A stretch of DNA of 64,000 nt from Acidimicrobiaceae bacterium. Lineage in GTDB: Bacteria > Actinomycetota > Acidimicrobiia > Acidimicrobiales > Poriferisodalaceae. The notes under the pieces were generated by a model, which ran no database searches, was not told where the DNA came from, and was given only the letters and a program-made list of their open reading frames with translations. Both the position numbers and the translations under genes were made by a program. Each line of letters starts with the position of its first letter. Position 1 is the first letter of the stretch. The DNA is taken from positions 57,011-121,010 of the forward strand of contig JAPOPC010000044.1 of NCBI GenBank assembly GCA_026713105.1, read 5' to 3'. This document shows positions 35,680 through 45,200 of this stretch, piece after piece.

Positions 35680-37044
35680 ATGGCGGGTCCCGACTACCTG
35701 TTCCAGCGCGAGACATTCGCAGGCGGCGACAGGTGGCTGGCCCGGTTTGTGGCGCGGCCGATTCTGAACTTCGTCCACCGCGAGGTCGCCAGCAGCGCGC
35801 TGCTGCTGGTGGCCGCTACAACCGCGCTCATCTGGGCGAACTCGCCATGGAGCCAGGGCTACTTCGACTTCTGGCATACCCACATCGACCTGACGGTCGG
35901 CGGTTATCACGTACACCCGCTGACGTTGGAGGCGCTCGTCAACGACGGCCTCATGGCGCTGTTCTTCTTCGTGGTGGGGCTGGAGATCAAGCGCGAGCTG
36001 GTGACGGGGTACCTCTCGAGCGTCCGCGCCGCGACCTTGCCGGCGATCGCTGCCGTCGGCGGGATGGTCGTGCCTGCGTTGTTCTACGTCGTGTTCAACC
36101 CGTCGGGCCCAGCCTCCTCGGGCTGGGGCATACCGATGGCCACCGACATCGCGTTTGCGGTGGGCGTCGTCGCGCTGCTGGGGTCGCGTGTGCCGCCGAT
36201 CCTCAAGCTGTTCCTGCTCACGCTGGCCATCGTGGACGACATCGGTGCCATCGCGGTGATCGCGATCTTCTACACCGGCGATCTCGACTTCACGTGGCTG
36301 GCGGTCGCGGTCGTGCTGACCGTCATGGTGCGGGCGCTCGCGCTGATGAAGGTGTGGGCGCTCGAGATCTACTGGCTGATCGGTCTGGTGATCTGGTACG
36401 CCACGCTGGAGTCCGGCGTGCACGCCACCATCGCCGGGGTGGTGCTCGGCCTGCTGACACCCGCCAAGCCGCTGCTCGACCGGACCCAGGCCCAGAACGT
36501 GGTGGACGACCTGCCCGACGATCCGAGCGTGGAGCAGGTTCACCAGGCGTCATTCCTGGTGCAGGAATCGGTGCCGGTGACCGAACGGCTCGAGTCGATG
36601 CTGCACCCCTTCACGGCGTTCCTGATCGTGCCGATCTTCGCCCTCGCCAATGCCGGCATACCGCTGTCCGAGGAGACGCTGACCGAGGCCGCTGGCTCTC
36701 CGGTCACATGGGGCGTCATTCTGGGTCTGGTGGTCGGCAAGCCGCTTGGCATCGCACTGTTCACCTGGGTGGCGACCCGCTTCGGATTCGACCTGCCCGA
36801 AGGGATGAACTGGCCGCAGTTCGTGGGCATGGGCTTCGCCGCGGGCATCGGCTTCACCGTGTCGATCTTCATCACCGGGCTGGCCTTCGATGACGCCGGC
36901 ATCAGCGACCTGGCCAAGATCGGCATCCTGGTGGCTTCGGGTGCGGCCGGCGGGGCTGCGCTGGCGTTGCTGTGGTTCTCCGGCACGCGCGGTGCCCACA
37001 CCGAGGTCCCGCCCGAAGAGCACGAGCGCCACGCCGAGTCCTAG
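35680..37044 (+). CDS. nhaA: Na+/H+ antiporter NhaA
   Basis: NhaA exchanges protons for sodium across the inner membrane and protects against salt and alkali. The 454-residue protein has about 11-12 hydrophobic segments. It shows VGLEIKRELVTGYLS, GIPMATDIAFAVG, and the paired ion-binding Asp residues in LAIVDDIGAIAVI. The late segment FVGMGFAAGIGFTVSIFIT is also typical. ATG 35680 was chosen; a GTG at 35644 would add 12 residues. A loop extended between helices VIII and IX (DDLPDDPSVEQVHQASFLVQ) is longer than in E. coli and common in actinobacteria. A dispersed palindrome begins 17 bp after its TAG. Confidence 0.95.
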   Translation: MAGPDYLFQRETFAGGDRWLARFVARPILNFVHREVASSALLLVAATTALIWANSPWSQGYFDFWHTHIDLTVGGYHVHPLTLEALVNDGLMALFFFVVGLEIKRELVTGYLSSVRAATLPAIAAVGGMVVPALFYVVFNPSGPASSGWGIPMATDIAFAVGVVALLGSRVPPILKLFLLTLAIVDDIGAIAVIAIFYTGDLDFTWLAVAVVLTVMVRALALMKVWALEIYWLIGLVIWYATLESGVHATIAGVVLGLLTPAKPLLDRTQAQNVVDDLPDDPSVEQVHQASFLVQESVPVTERLESMLHPFTAFLIVPIFALANAGIPLSEETLTEAAGSPVTWGVILGLVVGKPLGIALFTWVATRFGFDLPEGMNWPQFVGMGFAAGIGFTVSIFITGLAFDDAGISDLAKIGILVASGAAGGAALALLWFSGTRGAHTEVPPEEHERHAES

Positions 37045-37061
37045 ACGCGCCGCGCAGGTGG

Positions 37062-37166
37062 GTGCGCCCGCTGCGGAGGCGGCAGAAGCCTCGGCTCCCG
37101 CGATCCGGCCGGTCGCAACGTCGCCGAGTCTCCTGCCGCCTCCGCGGCTCTGGCATCTGTGCCTGC
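37062..37166. repeat. Dispersed palindromic repeat, full copy (copy A)
   Basis: The element runs from GTGCGCCCGCTGCGGAGGCG to GGCATCTGTGCC. Its arms GCGGAGGCGGCAG and CTGCCGCCTCCGC are exact reverse complements around a centre of about 55 bp containing GATCCGGCCGGTCGCAACGT. It lies 17 bp after the nhaA stop. A long stem-loop in RNA is expected on either strand. Confidence 0.85.
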
Positions 37167-37231
37167 GGCCCGGCATACTCCCCCGAGCCATCTCGACCTG
37201 ATCTGATCCTGCTGCGACCCTGGAGGTCCTT

Positions 37232-39382
<2,151 letters not shown>

Positions 39383-39399
39383 GCCGTCGCGCACGATAC

Positions 39400-39501
39400 G
39401 TGCGCCCGCAGCGGAGGCGGCAGAACCCTCGGCTCCAGCGATCCGGCAGGTCGCAACGTCGCCGAGTCTCCTGCCGCCTCCGCGGCTCTGGCATCTGTGC
39501 C
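39400..39501. repeat. Dispersed palindromic repeat, full copy (copy B)
   Basis: It is nearly identical to copy A (arms GCGGAGGCGGCAG and CTGCCGCCTCCGC, end GGCATCTGTGCC). It is preceded by GAGCCGTCGCGCACGATACG, which is shared with copy C at 42.5 kb but not with the other copies. Confidence 0.85.
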
Positions 39502-39516
39502 TGCGAGCTCAAGCTC

Positions 39517-39915
39517 TTAGACGCCGAGTACCGACATGCCGATGGCGCGGGCTGCTTGGGCCTGACGCCGATCGAACGTCAGCACGGTCGCGTTCGGACT
39601 CGCTCGACGGGCAGCCGCCAAGTGAATGGCGTCGAGCGATCGGCAAAGCGTTTCCTCTGCGATGAGAGCCGCGTCCTCACACACCTCTGCATCGAGACTC
39701 ATGAGTGCAAACTCGTCGAGGTCGATCTGCAGCCGGCGTTGCACACTTGCCAACTCCTCGCCAGCGAAGTGGCGCACGAAGTTGCGGCGGACTTCGATCT
39801 CCGTGAGCCGAGAGGTAACGGGCACCCGCTCAGCGGTGATGGCGCGGAGTGTCTCATCGGAGCCGACTTCAGGCCGGTACAGCTTCATCATCGCGCTGGA
39901 CTCCACGTAGAGCAC
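39517..39915 (-). CDS. PIN-domain toxin, VapC type
   Basis: The 132-residue protein has the PIN RNase pattern MLYVESSAMMKLYRPEVGS, LTEIEVRRNF, LDAIHLAAA and VLTFDRRQ. The first active-site acid is Glu in place of Asp (YVES for YVDS), a known but less common variant. GTG 39915 shares one base with the TAG of the antitoxin, the usual tight coupling of type II toxin-antitoxin pairs. VapC toxins cleave tRNA or rRNA when freed from their antitoxin. It lies between hppA and its antitoxin; a truncated paralogue is at 42.7 kb. Confidence 0.88.
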   Translation of the reverse strand: MLYVESSAMMKLYRPEVGSDETLRAITAERVPVTSRLTEIEVRRNFVRHFAGEELASVQRRLQIDLDEFALMSLDAEVCEDAALIAEETLCRSLDAIHLAAARRASPNATVLTFDRRQAQAARAIGMSVLGV

Positions 39916-40202
39916 TAGTCACCGCGGTCTTCGTCGAGCATTTCTTGGATGCTTGGCCCGTCGGACAACAGGAGCGGACGGGCCTTCCCGAGCCCTCCCC
40001 GCCGCTTGGCAGGGGTGATCCAGCCCTCGGCGACGCCTTGTTCTATGCGTGCGAGGTCGTCCAGTGTCGAGTCGTCCAGTGCGGTCAGCTGAGCGACAGG
40101 ACGCCCGCGGTCGGTCACGATGATGCACTCACCGTCGGCTGCGCGCCGCACGCATTCCGACAGCTTCGCCTTCAACTCTCGAATGCCGATGTTCGCGCTC
40201 AT
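39915..40202 (-). CDS. Phd/YefM-type antitoxin
   Basis: The 95-residue protein has the Phd/VapB fold start MSANIGIRELKAKLSECVRR, then ADGECIIVTDRGRPVAQL for DNA binding, and an acidic C-terminal tail (SIQEMLDEDRGD) that would wrap the toxin. ATG 40202. A paralogue of 96 residues with mostly identical sequence lies at 42739-43029. It is expected to repress its own promoter with the toxin. Confidence 0.9.
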   Translation of the reverse strand: MSANIGIRELKAKLSECVRRAADGECIIVTDRGRPVAQLTALDDSTLDDLARIEQGVAEGWITPAKRRGGLGKARPLLLSDGPSIQEMLDEDRGD

Positions 40203-40257
40203 GTGACTACATTACCTCAGTAATATGACCACAAGGTAAGCAATTTGGTAGTCACAT
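40201..40257. promoter_or_regulatory. Probable operator of the VapC/Phd locus
   Basis: Perfect 10-bp inverted arms ATGTGACTAC (40201-40210) and GTAGTCACAT (40248-40257) flank an AT-rich 37-bp stretch directly upstream of the antitoxin start. The left arm overlaps the start codon. Such spaced inverted repeats are typical autoregulation sites of Phd-type antitoxins. Confidence 0.55.
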
Positions 40258-40350
40258 TACTGGCCGAGGGAGTTGCCACCCGGCCCGGCGGTCAGCGCTC
40301 GTTGCGAAGGTCGCAGCAGGAAACTCCGCTTCGTCTGGATCGGAGGCTCT

Positions 40351-41292
40351 TCACGGGTGAGGACCGCTTGTTGGTTGGGGAAACGACGGCTCGTCGCCAG
40401 ATTTGGCAGTACGAGCAGCGCGCCATCGGCTTACGAACGGCAACATCAACGCGGCGATGATCACCGCGCCAATACCGATAGCCCCCAAGATGTCCTCGGC
40501 TGCGGGGACGGTCGAATGCGGGTACGTCTGAGCAAACATCCCAGAGTGCGAACTCCCCGATTCGCTCCCCGCTACAGCAAGGCTGCGTTCCCAAGTGAAT
40601 GGTCCGCCGAGGACCGCCAGATACTCAGATGTGTCGGCGGCATCGGCGTTGCCAGAAGCGCCCATGTTCAAACCGGCAATGATCAGGTCGGTGGAGTTGT
40701 GCGTGGTTGTATCACCCGGCGGCAGGTCTACCGAGATACCCAACCTCGGTGAGGTGCCGCCCTCCTCGTCGGCCTCGTAGGTATTGCGCTGCCAGATCTC
40801 CGCGCCCTCGGGCGGCCACTCCATCCGGAAATCCCAGGAGCTATTGCCTCGTTTGGTGATGCGGGCGCCGCCCGACTCAGCGATGGCTTCCACGACTTCT
40901 TGGAACTCGTCGGAGGTCCATGAGGCTTGCAGTGTCTCGCTGCATTCGGCACCGTCATTGGTTGTCTCAACAGCCGGATCCAAGGTTCCGAAGATGGCTG
41001 CTGAGGACCGGTCATCCCGCGAGTCGGCCAGGACTCGCTCGCACGTGTGTGTCGTTGAGGTCTCCCCATTGGTTGAGTCGCCGGCCGTCAGTGCAGGCAG
41101 CTCGATGGTCGTCGAGTGGGTCACGCTCCCTGAGCGATCATCGTGCAGGACGTAGCTCACATCGCTGCGGAAACACCCAGTTCCGAGGACAGCCAGCGCC
41201 GCAAACAGCACCGCGCCGACCATTCGCCGAACACACCTGCGCCACTCGACACGAGCACACCGTGTCTGCTCACGAGTTCGCTTCGACCGCAC
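40351..41292 (-). CDS. Lipoprotein with C-terminal transmembrane helix (LppM-like)
   Basis: The protein has a lipoprotein signal (VGAVLFAALAVLGTGC), an extracellular beta-rich domain of about 200 residues and one C-terminal hydrophobic helix (ILGAIGIGAVIIAALMLPF) followed by a basic cytoplasmic tail. This is the layout of mycobacterial LppM-type proteins; the match is by shape, not by a diagnostic motif. I chose GTG 41292 because it gives a basic n-region (RSKRTREQTR) before the hydrophobic core; ATG 41223 is the alternative and would leave almost no n-region. It lies inside the toxin-antitoxin island. Confidence 0.6.
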   Translation of the reverse strand: MRSKRTREQTRCARVEWRRCVRRMVGAVLFAALAVLGTGCFRSDVSYVLHDDRSGSVTHSTTIELPALTAGDSTNGETSTTHTCERVLADSRDDRSSAAIFGTLDPAVETTNDGAECSETLQASWTSDEFQEVVEAIAESGGARITKRGNSSWDFRMEWPPEGAEIWQRNTYEADEEGGTSPRLGISVDLPPGDTTTHNSTDLIIAGLNMGASGNADAADTSEYLAVLGGPFTWERSLAVAGSESGSSHSGMFAQTYPHSTVPAAEDILGAIGIGAVIIAALMLPFVSRWRAARTAKSGDEPSFPQPTSGPHP

Positions 41293-41392
41293 GATGTTCT
41301 CGATTCCCGCAGTCTCGCCTGCTTCAACCGACTCGGGGAACCAGCCTCGGGACTCAGGTGGCGGCCGCAAGCGCGGTCGGCTACGCCGAGGA

Positions 41393-41824
41393 CTAAGCGT
41401 TCGGCGGCCACCGGCGCTCCAATCCGTCCTTTCCGATCACGTAGACGTAGGGCCCAGCCTTCGCCGCTCGCCGCAGAATGCGGTTGAAGTGACGATCGAG
41501 CCGGCTCGCCATCTCATCCCCCGAAATACTGGCGTTGTTAAACGCAAAGACTCGCAGCCGCGACGACTTCAGGTCATCGGCGTGGTCGCGAATAATCGAG
41601 TAGTCCTTGGTGATCGCGATCCAACCCTCGCGCCCCGCCCGCTCGATCCACTCATCGTCAGGCACCCTTTGGTCCGCGCCGTTCGGATAGACGTCTGCCA
41701 TCGGTAGCGCCTCGCAGCCGCGTGCGCGTATGGCTTCCGCAACCACATGCCGACCTACTCCCCGGTCCAAGAAGAAGATCGGCAGCGGTCTCTCAGGCTG
41801 CTGCCGTTTCCGGCCAGATGGCAT
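41393..41824 (-). CDS. PIN-like toxin of the VapC45 type
   Basis: The 143-residue protein begins with PIFFLDRGVGRHVVAEAIRA and continues with DDEWIERAGREGWIAITKD, the compact PIN-like pattern seen in VapC45-type proteins. The Asp of FLDRG and the later acidic residues would form the metal site. The start overlaps the upstream antitoxin gene by 32 bp, typical for such pairs. Probable RNase toxin. Confidence 0.8.
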   Translation of the reverse strand: MPSGRKRQQPERPLPIFFLDRGVGRHVVAEAIRARGCEALPMADVYPNGADQRVPDDEWIERAGREGWIAITKDYSIIRDHADDLKSSRLRVFAFNNASISGDEMASRLDRHFNRILRRAAKAGPYVYVIGKDGLERRWPPNA

Positions 41825-42503
41825 TGAGGGCTTCCGAAATGTCCTCCGACGGCACGTCGTAGTCGCGCGCGATCGACTTGATTGGCTCCCCGGCCTGAAC
41901 TCTCGACCTCACCGCGGACAGAGGCGCTCCGCCGTTCATGAAGATGGGATCACCGCTCGCCACTTCCGGCACGACTCGCAGCAATTCTCGCTTGGTGACC
42001 GGCAGTACAAGTTGGGTGGCCCAGCGGTCTCCAAAGATGATCCGCTGCAGATACTCGTCCAGCACCTCGTGAAACACCCGTTGGCCCGTACCGACGACCG
42101 TCAGCAGCCGCAGCAGTGGCTCCTCGTGATCGCTCGCGTAGTCGTACAGAATTTCCGCCCCATCGGTATAGAGCTGCTGGGATGCCAGGGCGTTGTGCAG
42201 CTCGCCTTGTTTCGTCAAGACCTCAATGGCTTGACGGATCTTCTGCATGGAGAGGCCGGTGCTGCGAAACGCTTGAACAACGGTCGCCTCGACTAGTCCT
42301 ACAAATGGCACTCGGCGACTCCGACCATGGGGAACAGCCGATATAACGGGACCCATCACGACTGCCGGGCGGTCCGCAAACTCGCGCCGATAGCCATGGG
42401 ACCAGGAGCGAAACGTGCTTGGGCTCATGCCGACGAATCGAGCGGCTGCGGCCGGTGTGTAGAGACCCTGAGTGAAGCGTACGTCCGTGCTGATGTAGTT
42501 CAA
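41793..42503 (-). CDS. VapB45-type antitoxin with DUF433 domain
   Basis: The 236-residue protein has a MerR-like N-terminal DNA-binding part (GLYTPAAAARFVGMSPSTFR, SWSHGYRREF) and a C-terminal DUF433 unit (FMNGGAPLSAVRSRVQAGEP, IKSIARDYDVP), the known plan of antitoxins paired with VapC45-type toxins. TTG 42503 is the only usable start upstream of the conserved YTPAAAARF; the region further upstream is repeat copy C. The start is weak and uncertain. Confidence 0.75.
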   Translation of the reverse strand: MNYISTDVRFTQGLYTPAAAARFVGMSPSTFRSWSHGYRREFADRPAVVMGPVISAVPHGRSRRVPFVGLVEATVVQAFRSTGLSMQKIRQAIEVLTKQGELHNALASQQLYTDGAEILYDYASDHEEPLLRLLTVVGTGQRVFHEVLDEYLQRIIFGDRWATQLVLPVTKRELLRVVPEVASGDPIFMNGGAPLSAVRSRVQAGEPIKSIARDYDVPSEDISEALNAIWPETAAA

Positions 42504-42544
42504 GTTACAGGTGACGATCCTGACGCATGCGTGATTTACGAGAC

Positions 42545-42655
42545 TTGGTTCCCGCCTTCCTCTAAGCCGTCGCGCACGATACGTGCGCCCACAGCGGAGG
42601 CGGCAGAACCCTCTGCGACCAGCGATCCGGCCGGTCGCAACGTCGCCGAGTCTCC
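42545..42655. repeat. Truncated dispersed palindrome joined to a copy of the hppA 3' end (copy C)
   Basis: From about 42545 the sequence follows the end of hppA and copy B: CCCGCCTTCCTCTAAGCC corresponds to the last codons and stop of hppA (CCCGCCTTCCTCTGAGCC). The shared 20 bp GAGCCGTCGCGCACGATACG and the left two thirds of the palindrome follow. It stops at GAGTCTCC, where it joins the truncated vapC. It marks one end of an old duplication of the 39.36-40.2 kb block. Confidence 0.8.
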
Positions 42656-42739
42656 GGCGGCCATGAGCGTGCGCACTGTCTCTGAATCGCGCACTGTCCT
42701 GTATCGCTTGAATAGAGCGCTCGACTCCACGCAAAGCAT
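42656..42739 (-). pseudogene. Truncated vapC (PIN toxin) remnant
   Basis: Only the first 28 or so codons of a VapC paralogue remain (MLCVESSALFKRYRTV, then DSETVRTLMAA), matching the intact toxin at 39517-39915 (MLYVESSAMMKLYRPE). The frame then runs into repeat copy C and ends after about 39 meaningless codons. All later PIN motifs are missing. The antitoxin upstream is complete, so this is a solitary antitoxin with a dead toxin. Confidence 0.85.
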
Positions 42740-43029
42740 CAGTCGCCGCGGTCCTCGTCCAGCATCTCCATGATGCTCGGAGCATCGGCAGACAGGAGCG
42801 GCGGGGTGAACGGCTCGAGCCCTCGCCTACGTTTCGGCGGGGTGATCCAGCCCTCGGCGACGCCTTGTTCGATGCGCGCCAAACCGTCCAGCGTCGAATC
42901 GTCCAGTGCGGTCAGCTGAGCGACAGGACGCCCGCGGTCGGTCACGATAATGCCCTCACCGTCGGCAGCGCGCCGCACGCATTCCGACAGCTTCGCCTTC
43001 AACTCTCGAATGCCAACGTTCGCGCTCAT
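42739..43029 (-). CDS. Orphan Phd/YefM-type antitoxin
   Basis: This 96-residue paralogue of the antitoxin at 39915-40202 shares MSANxGIRELKAKLSECVRR and VTDRGRPVAQL and differs mainly in the linker before the acidic tail. Its toxin is truncated. It may neutralise or cross-regulate the intact VapC at 39.5 kb, acting as an anti-addiction gene; this is inference from similarity. ATG 43029. Confidence 0.88.
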   Translation of the reverse strand: MSANVGIRELKAKLSECVRRAADGEGIIVTDRGRPVAQLTALDDSTLDGLARIEQGVAEGWITPPKRRRGLEPFTPPLLSADAPSIMEMLDEDRGD

Positions 43030-43046
43030 GTGACCACATTAGGCGA

Positions 43047-43085
43047 CGATGTAGTCTCGAAACAAATCGATTTGTGACTACATCG
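43047..43085. promoter_or_regulatory. Probable operator of the orphan antitoxin
   Basis: Perfect 10-bp inverted arms CGATGTAGTC (43047-43056) and GACTACATCG (43076-43085) lie just upstream of the antitoxin. They share the GTAGTC/GACTAC core with the operator of the intact locus, which supports cross-binding by the two antitoxins. Confidence 0.55.
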
Positions 43086-43137
43086 GTGTACAGCACGCAG
43101 CGGTCTTCGTCGCGATTTCGCCGCCGAGACGCTGGGT

Positions 43138-45132
43138 TCAGGTGGCGGCGGGGGGGCGGAGGCGGTCGGCTACGCCGCGGGTGAGGCGGTCGAGGATCCC
43201 TGCCAGCAGGACGATGGCAATGCCTGCCTCGAAGCCCCGGCCGACCGCGTCGCTGCGGCGCAGCGCGTTCACTGTCTCCAAGCCGAGGCCGCCGCCGCCG
43301 ACCAGCCCGGCGATCACCACCATCGCCAGCACCAGCATGATCACCTGGTTGACCGCCACCATCAGCTCGGGGGCGGCGAGCGGCAGCTCCACCCGCCGCA
43401 GGCGCTGGCTGCGGGTCGCGCCGAAGCTCGTGGCGGCCTCGTGCACCTCGGCGGGCACCCGGCGAAGCCCCAGATCGGTGTAGTGCACTGCAGCGGGCAG
43501 CGCGTAGACCACCGAAGCGATGATGCCCGGAATGCGCCCCACGTGAAACAGCGTGATCACCGGCACCAGCAGCACAAAGCTGGGAATCGTCTGCATGAAG
43601 TCGAGCACCGGGTCCATCAACCGCTGGAAGCGGTCGCTGTGGGAGGCCTGGATTCCCAAGGGCACCGCGATCACCAGCGTGACCGCCACGGCCACCAGCG
43701 TCTGGGCGAGCGTGTCCATCGACAGCTCCCACATGCCGAGCCACCCGATCCCGAACAGGGCGATGCCGATGCCGATGCCGAGCGTGACGCCGCGAGCCGC
43801 CAGACCCCCCAGCACGCCGAGCCCGATCATGGCCGGCCAGGGAATGCCCCCCGACAGCAGCTCCCGCAGCGGCGTCACCAGGTAGAGGGTGATGAAGTCG
43901 CTGAGCGGCCCCGTGCCGATGCCCGATGAGCCGATGTCGTAGAGGTTGTCGCGAGCCCATGCCGTGATGTCGTTGACATACGGCGCGTAGTGCCATTGCA
44001 GCCATTCGGGGAACTCGTGGTGACCCACGATGCCCCCGACGAGCGCCACCAGTGCCGTGACGGCACCGATCCAGCGGATCGCCGCGATGTCTGCGGCCGA
44101 CACAGAGCCGTCGCCATGACTGCCCGGCCCGTGGCCGCGGCCGCGCTCGCCCAGCGTCGCGATGCCCCGCGTGAAGCGATCCAGGATGATCGCCATGATG
44201 ACGATGGCGATGCCAGCCTCGGAGGCTTCGCCGACGTCGATGTCGCGCATGGCCCGCAGTACGTCCTGGCCGAGACCGCCCGCGCCGATGAACGCGGCGA
44301 TCACCACCATGCTCATGGCCAGCATCGTGGTCTGGTTGGCGCCTGCCAGGATCGCCGGACGGGCGGCAGGGATCCGCACCAGCCGCAGCGTCTGGCGGTC
44401 GGTAGCGCCGAACATCTCCGAGGCCTCCACCATCGGGTTGGGCACGTTGCGCAGGCCGATGTCGGTGAGCCGCACCACCGGCGGCAGGGCGAAGATGACT
44501 GTGGCGATGAGGGCCGGCACCCGCCCGATGCCGAACAGCAGCACGAACGGGATGAGGTAGACGAACCCGGGCATGGTCTGCATGGCGTCGAGGGTGGGAC
44601 GCAGCACGCCGGCGACGCGGTCGTTGCGCCAGGCGGCGATGCCGAGGGGGATGCCCGCCAGCAGCGAGCCGAACACCGCCACCGCCATTAACGCGAGCGT
44701 GGCGAAGCCCTGCTGCCACAGATCGGTCATGCCGATGATCACGACGCCGCAGAAGCCGAGCGCTCCCGCCAGCCGGCCGCGCACCCGCCACAGACCGAGG
44801 CCGCAGACGACTGGGTACACGTACCAGGGGAACCATCGCAGGATCGTCTCGAGCTGGCGAATGCCGGCGTCGGCCAGATCGGTGACCGGGTTCAGCAGCA
44901 CCGTGTACAGCCAGTGGGAGGTCTGGTTGTTGATGAGCCAGCGCCGTGTGCGGTCGATCGGGTCGGCCAGCCCGAAGTTCCACGACTCGGGAAAGGCGCC
45001 GACCGAGGCGGCGAACCCGACGATCACGAGTGCAACTGCAGCTGTTGCCAGCACAACGGCGACCGGCGACCGCCGCCGGGCTGCCGCCGAGCCTGCACCT
45101 GCAGGCGGCCCAGCCTCGACGGTCTGCCTCAT
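43138..45132 (-). CDS. Glycine betaine/choline ABC transporter permease, fused double domain
   Basis: The 664-residue protein is two ProW-type permease domains in one chain, each with several membrane helices and its own ATPase-contact (EAA) loop: SEMFGATDRQTLRLVRIPAA near residue 250 and ATSFGATRSQRLRRVELPLA near 570. A linker with HGPGSHGDGS separates them near residue 350. Such fusions replace a permease homodimer. The ATG overlaps a mini-ORF stop downstream of the ATPase gene. Together with the ATPase and the binding protein at 48.8-49.9 kb it should import betaine, choline or proline betaine. Confidence 0.92.
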   Translation of the reverse strand: MRQTVEAGPPAGAGSAAARRRSPVAVVLATAAVALVIVGFAASVGAFPESWNFGLADPIDRTRRWLINNQTSHWLYTVLLNPVTDLADAGIRQLETILRWFPWYVYPVVCGLGLWRVRGRLAGALGFCGVVIIGMTDLWQQGFATLALMAVAVFGSLLAGIPLGIAAWRNDRVAGVLRPTLDAMQTMPGFVYLIPFVLLFGIGRVPALIATVIFALPPVVRLTDIGLRNVPNPMVEASEMFGATDRQTLRLVRIPAARPAILAGANQTTMLAMSMVVIAAFIGAGGLGQDVLRAMRDIDVGEASEAGIAIVIMAIILDRFTRGIATLGERGRGHGPGSHGDGSVSAADIAAIRWIGAVTALVALVGGIVGHHEFPEWLQWHYAPYVNDITAWARDNLYDIGSSGIGTGPLSDFITLYLVTPLRELLSGGIPWPAMIGLGVLGGLAARGVTLGIGIGIALFGIGWLGMWELSMDTLAQTLVAVAVTLVIAVPLGIQASHSDRFQRLMDPVLDFMQTIPSFVLLVPVITLFHVGRIPGIIASVVYALPAAVHYTDLGLRRVPAEVHEAATSFGATRSQRLRRVELPLAAPELMVAVNQVIMLVLAMVVIAGLVGGGGLGLETVNALRRSDAVGRGFEAGIAIVLLAGILDRLTRGVADRLRPPAAT

Positions 45133-45200
45133 CGAAGGTTCTGCTCCAGCGCTGTGTTTGATGGCGGTGCTGGTGCTGCGGCAACCATGGTCTGGTTCAT
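45129..45200 (-). CDS. Possible 23-codon coupling mini-ORF between ATPase and permease genes
   Basis: The ATG overlaps the ATPase stop as ATGA and the stop overlaps the permease start as ATGA. The last six codons (LEQNLR, stop) duplicate the end of the ATPase gene; GCTGGAGCAGAACCTTCGAT followed by GA is identical in both, 68 bp apart. It looks like a tandem duplication of the gene junction that kept coupling on both sides. A real peptide is doubtful. Confidence 0.28.
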   Translation of the reverse strand: MNQTMVAAAPAPPSNTALEQNLR

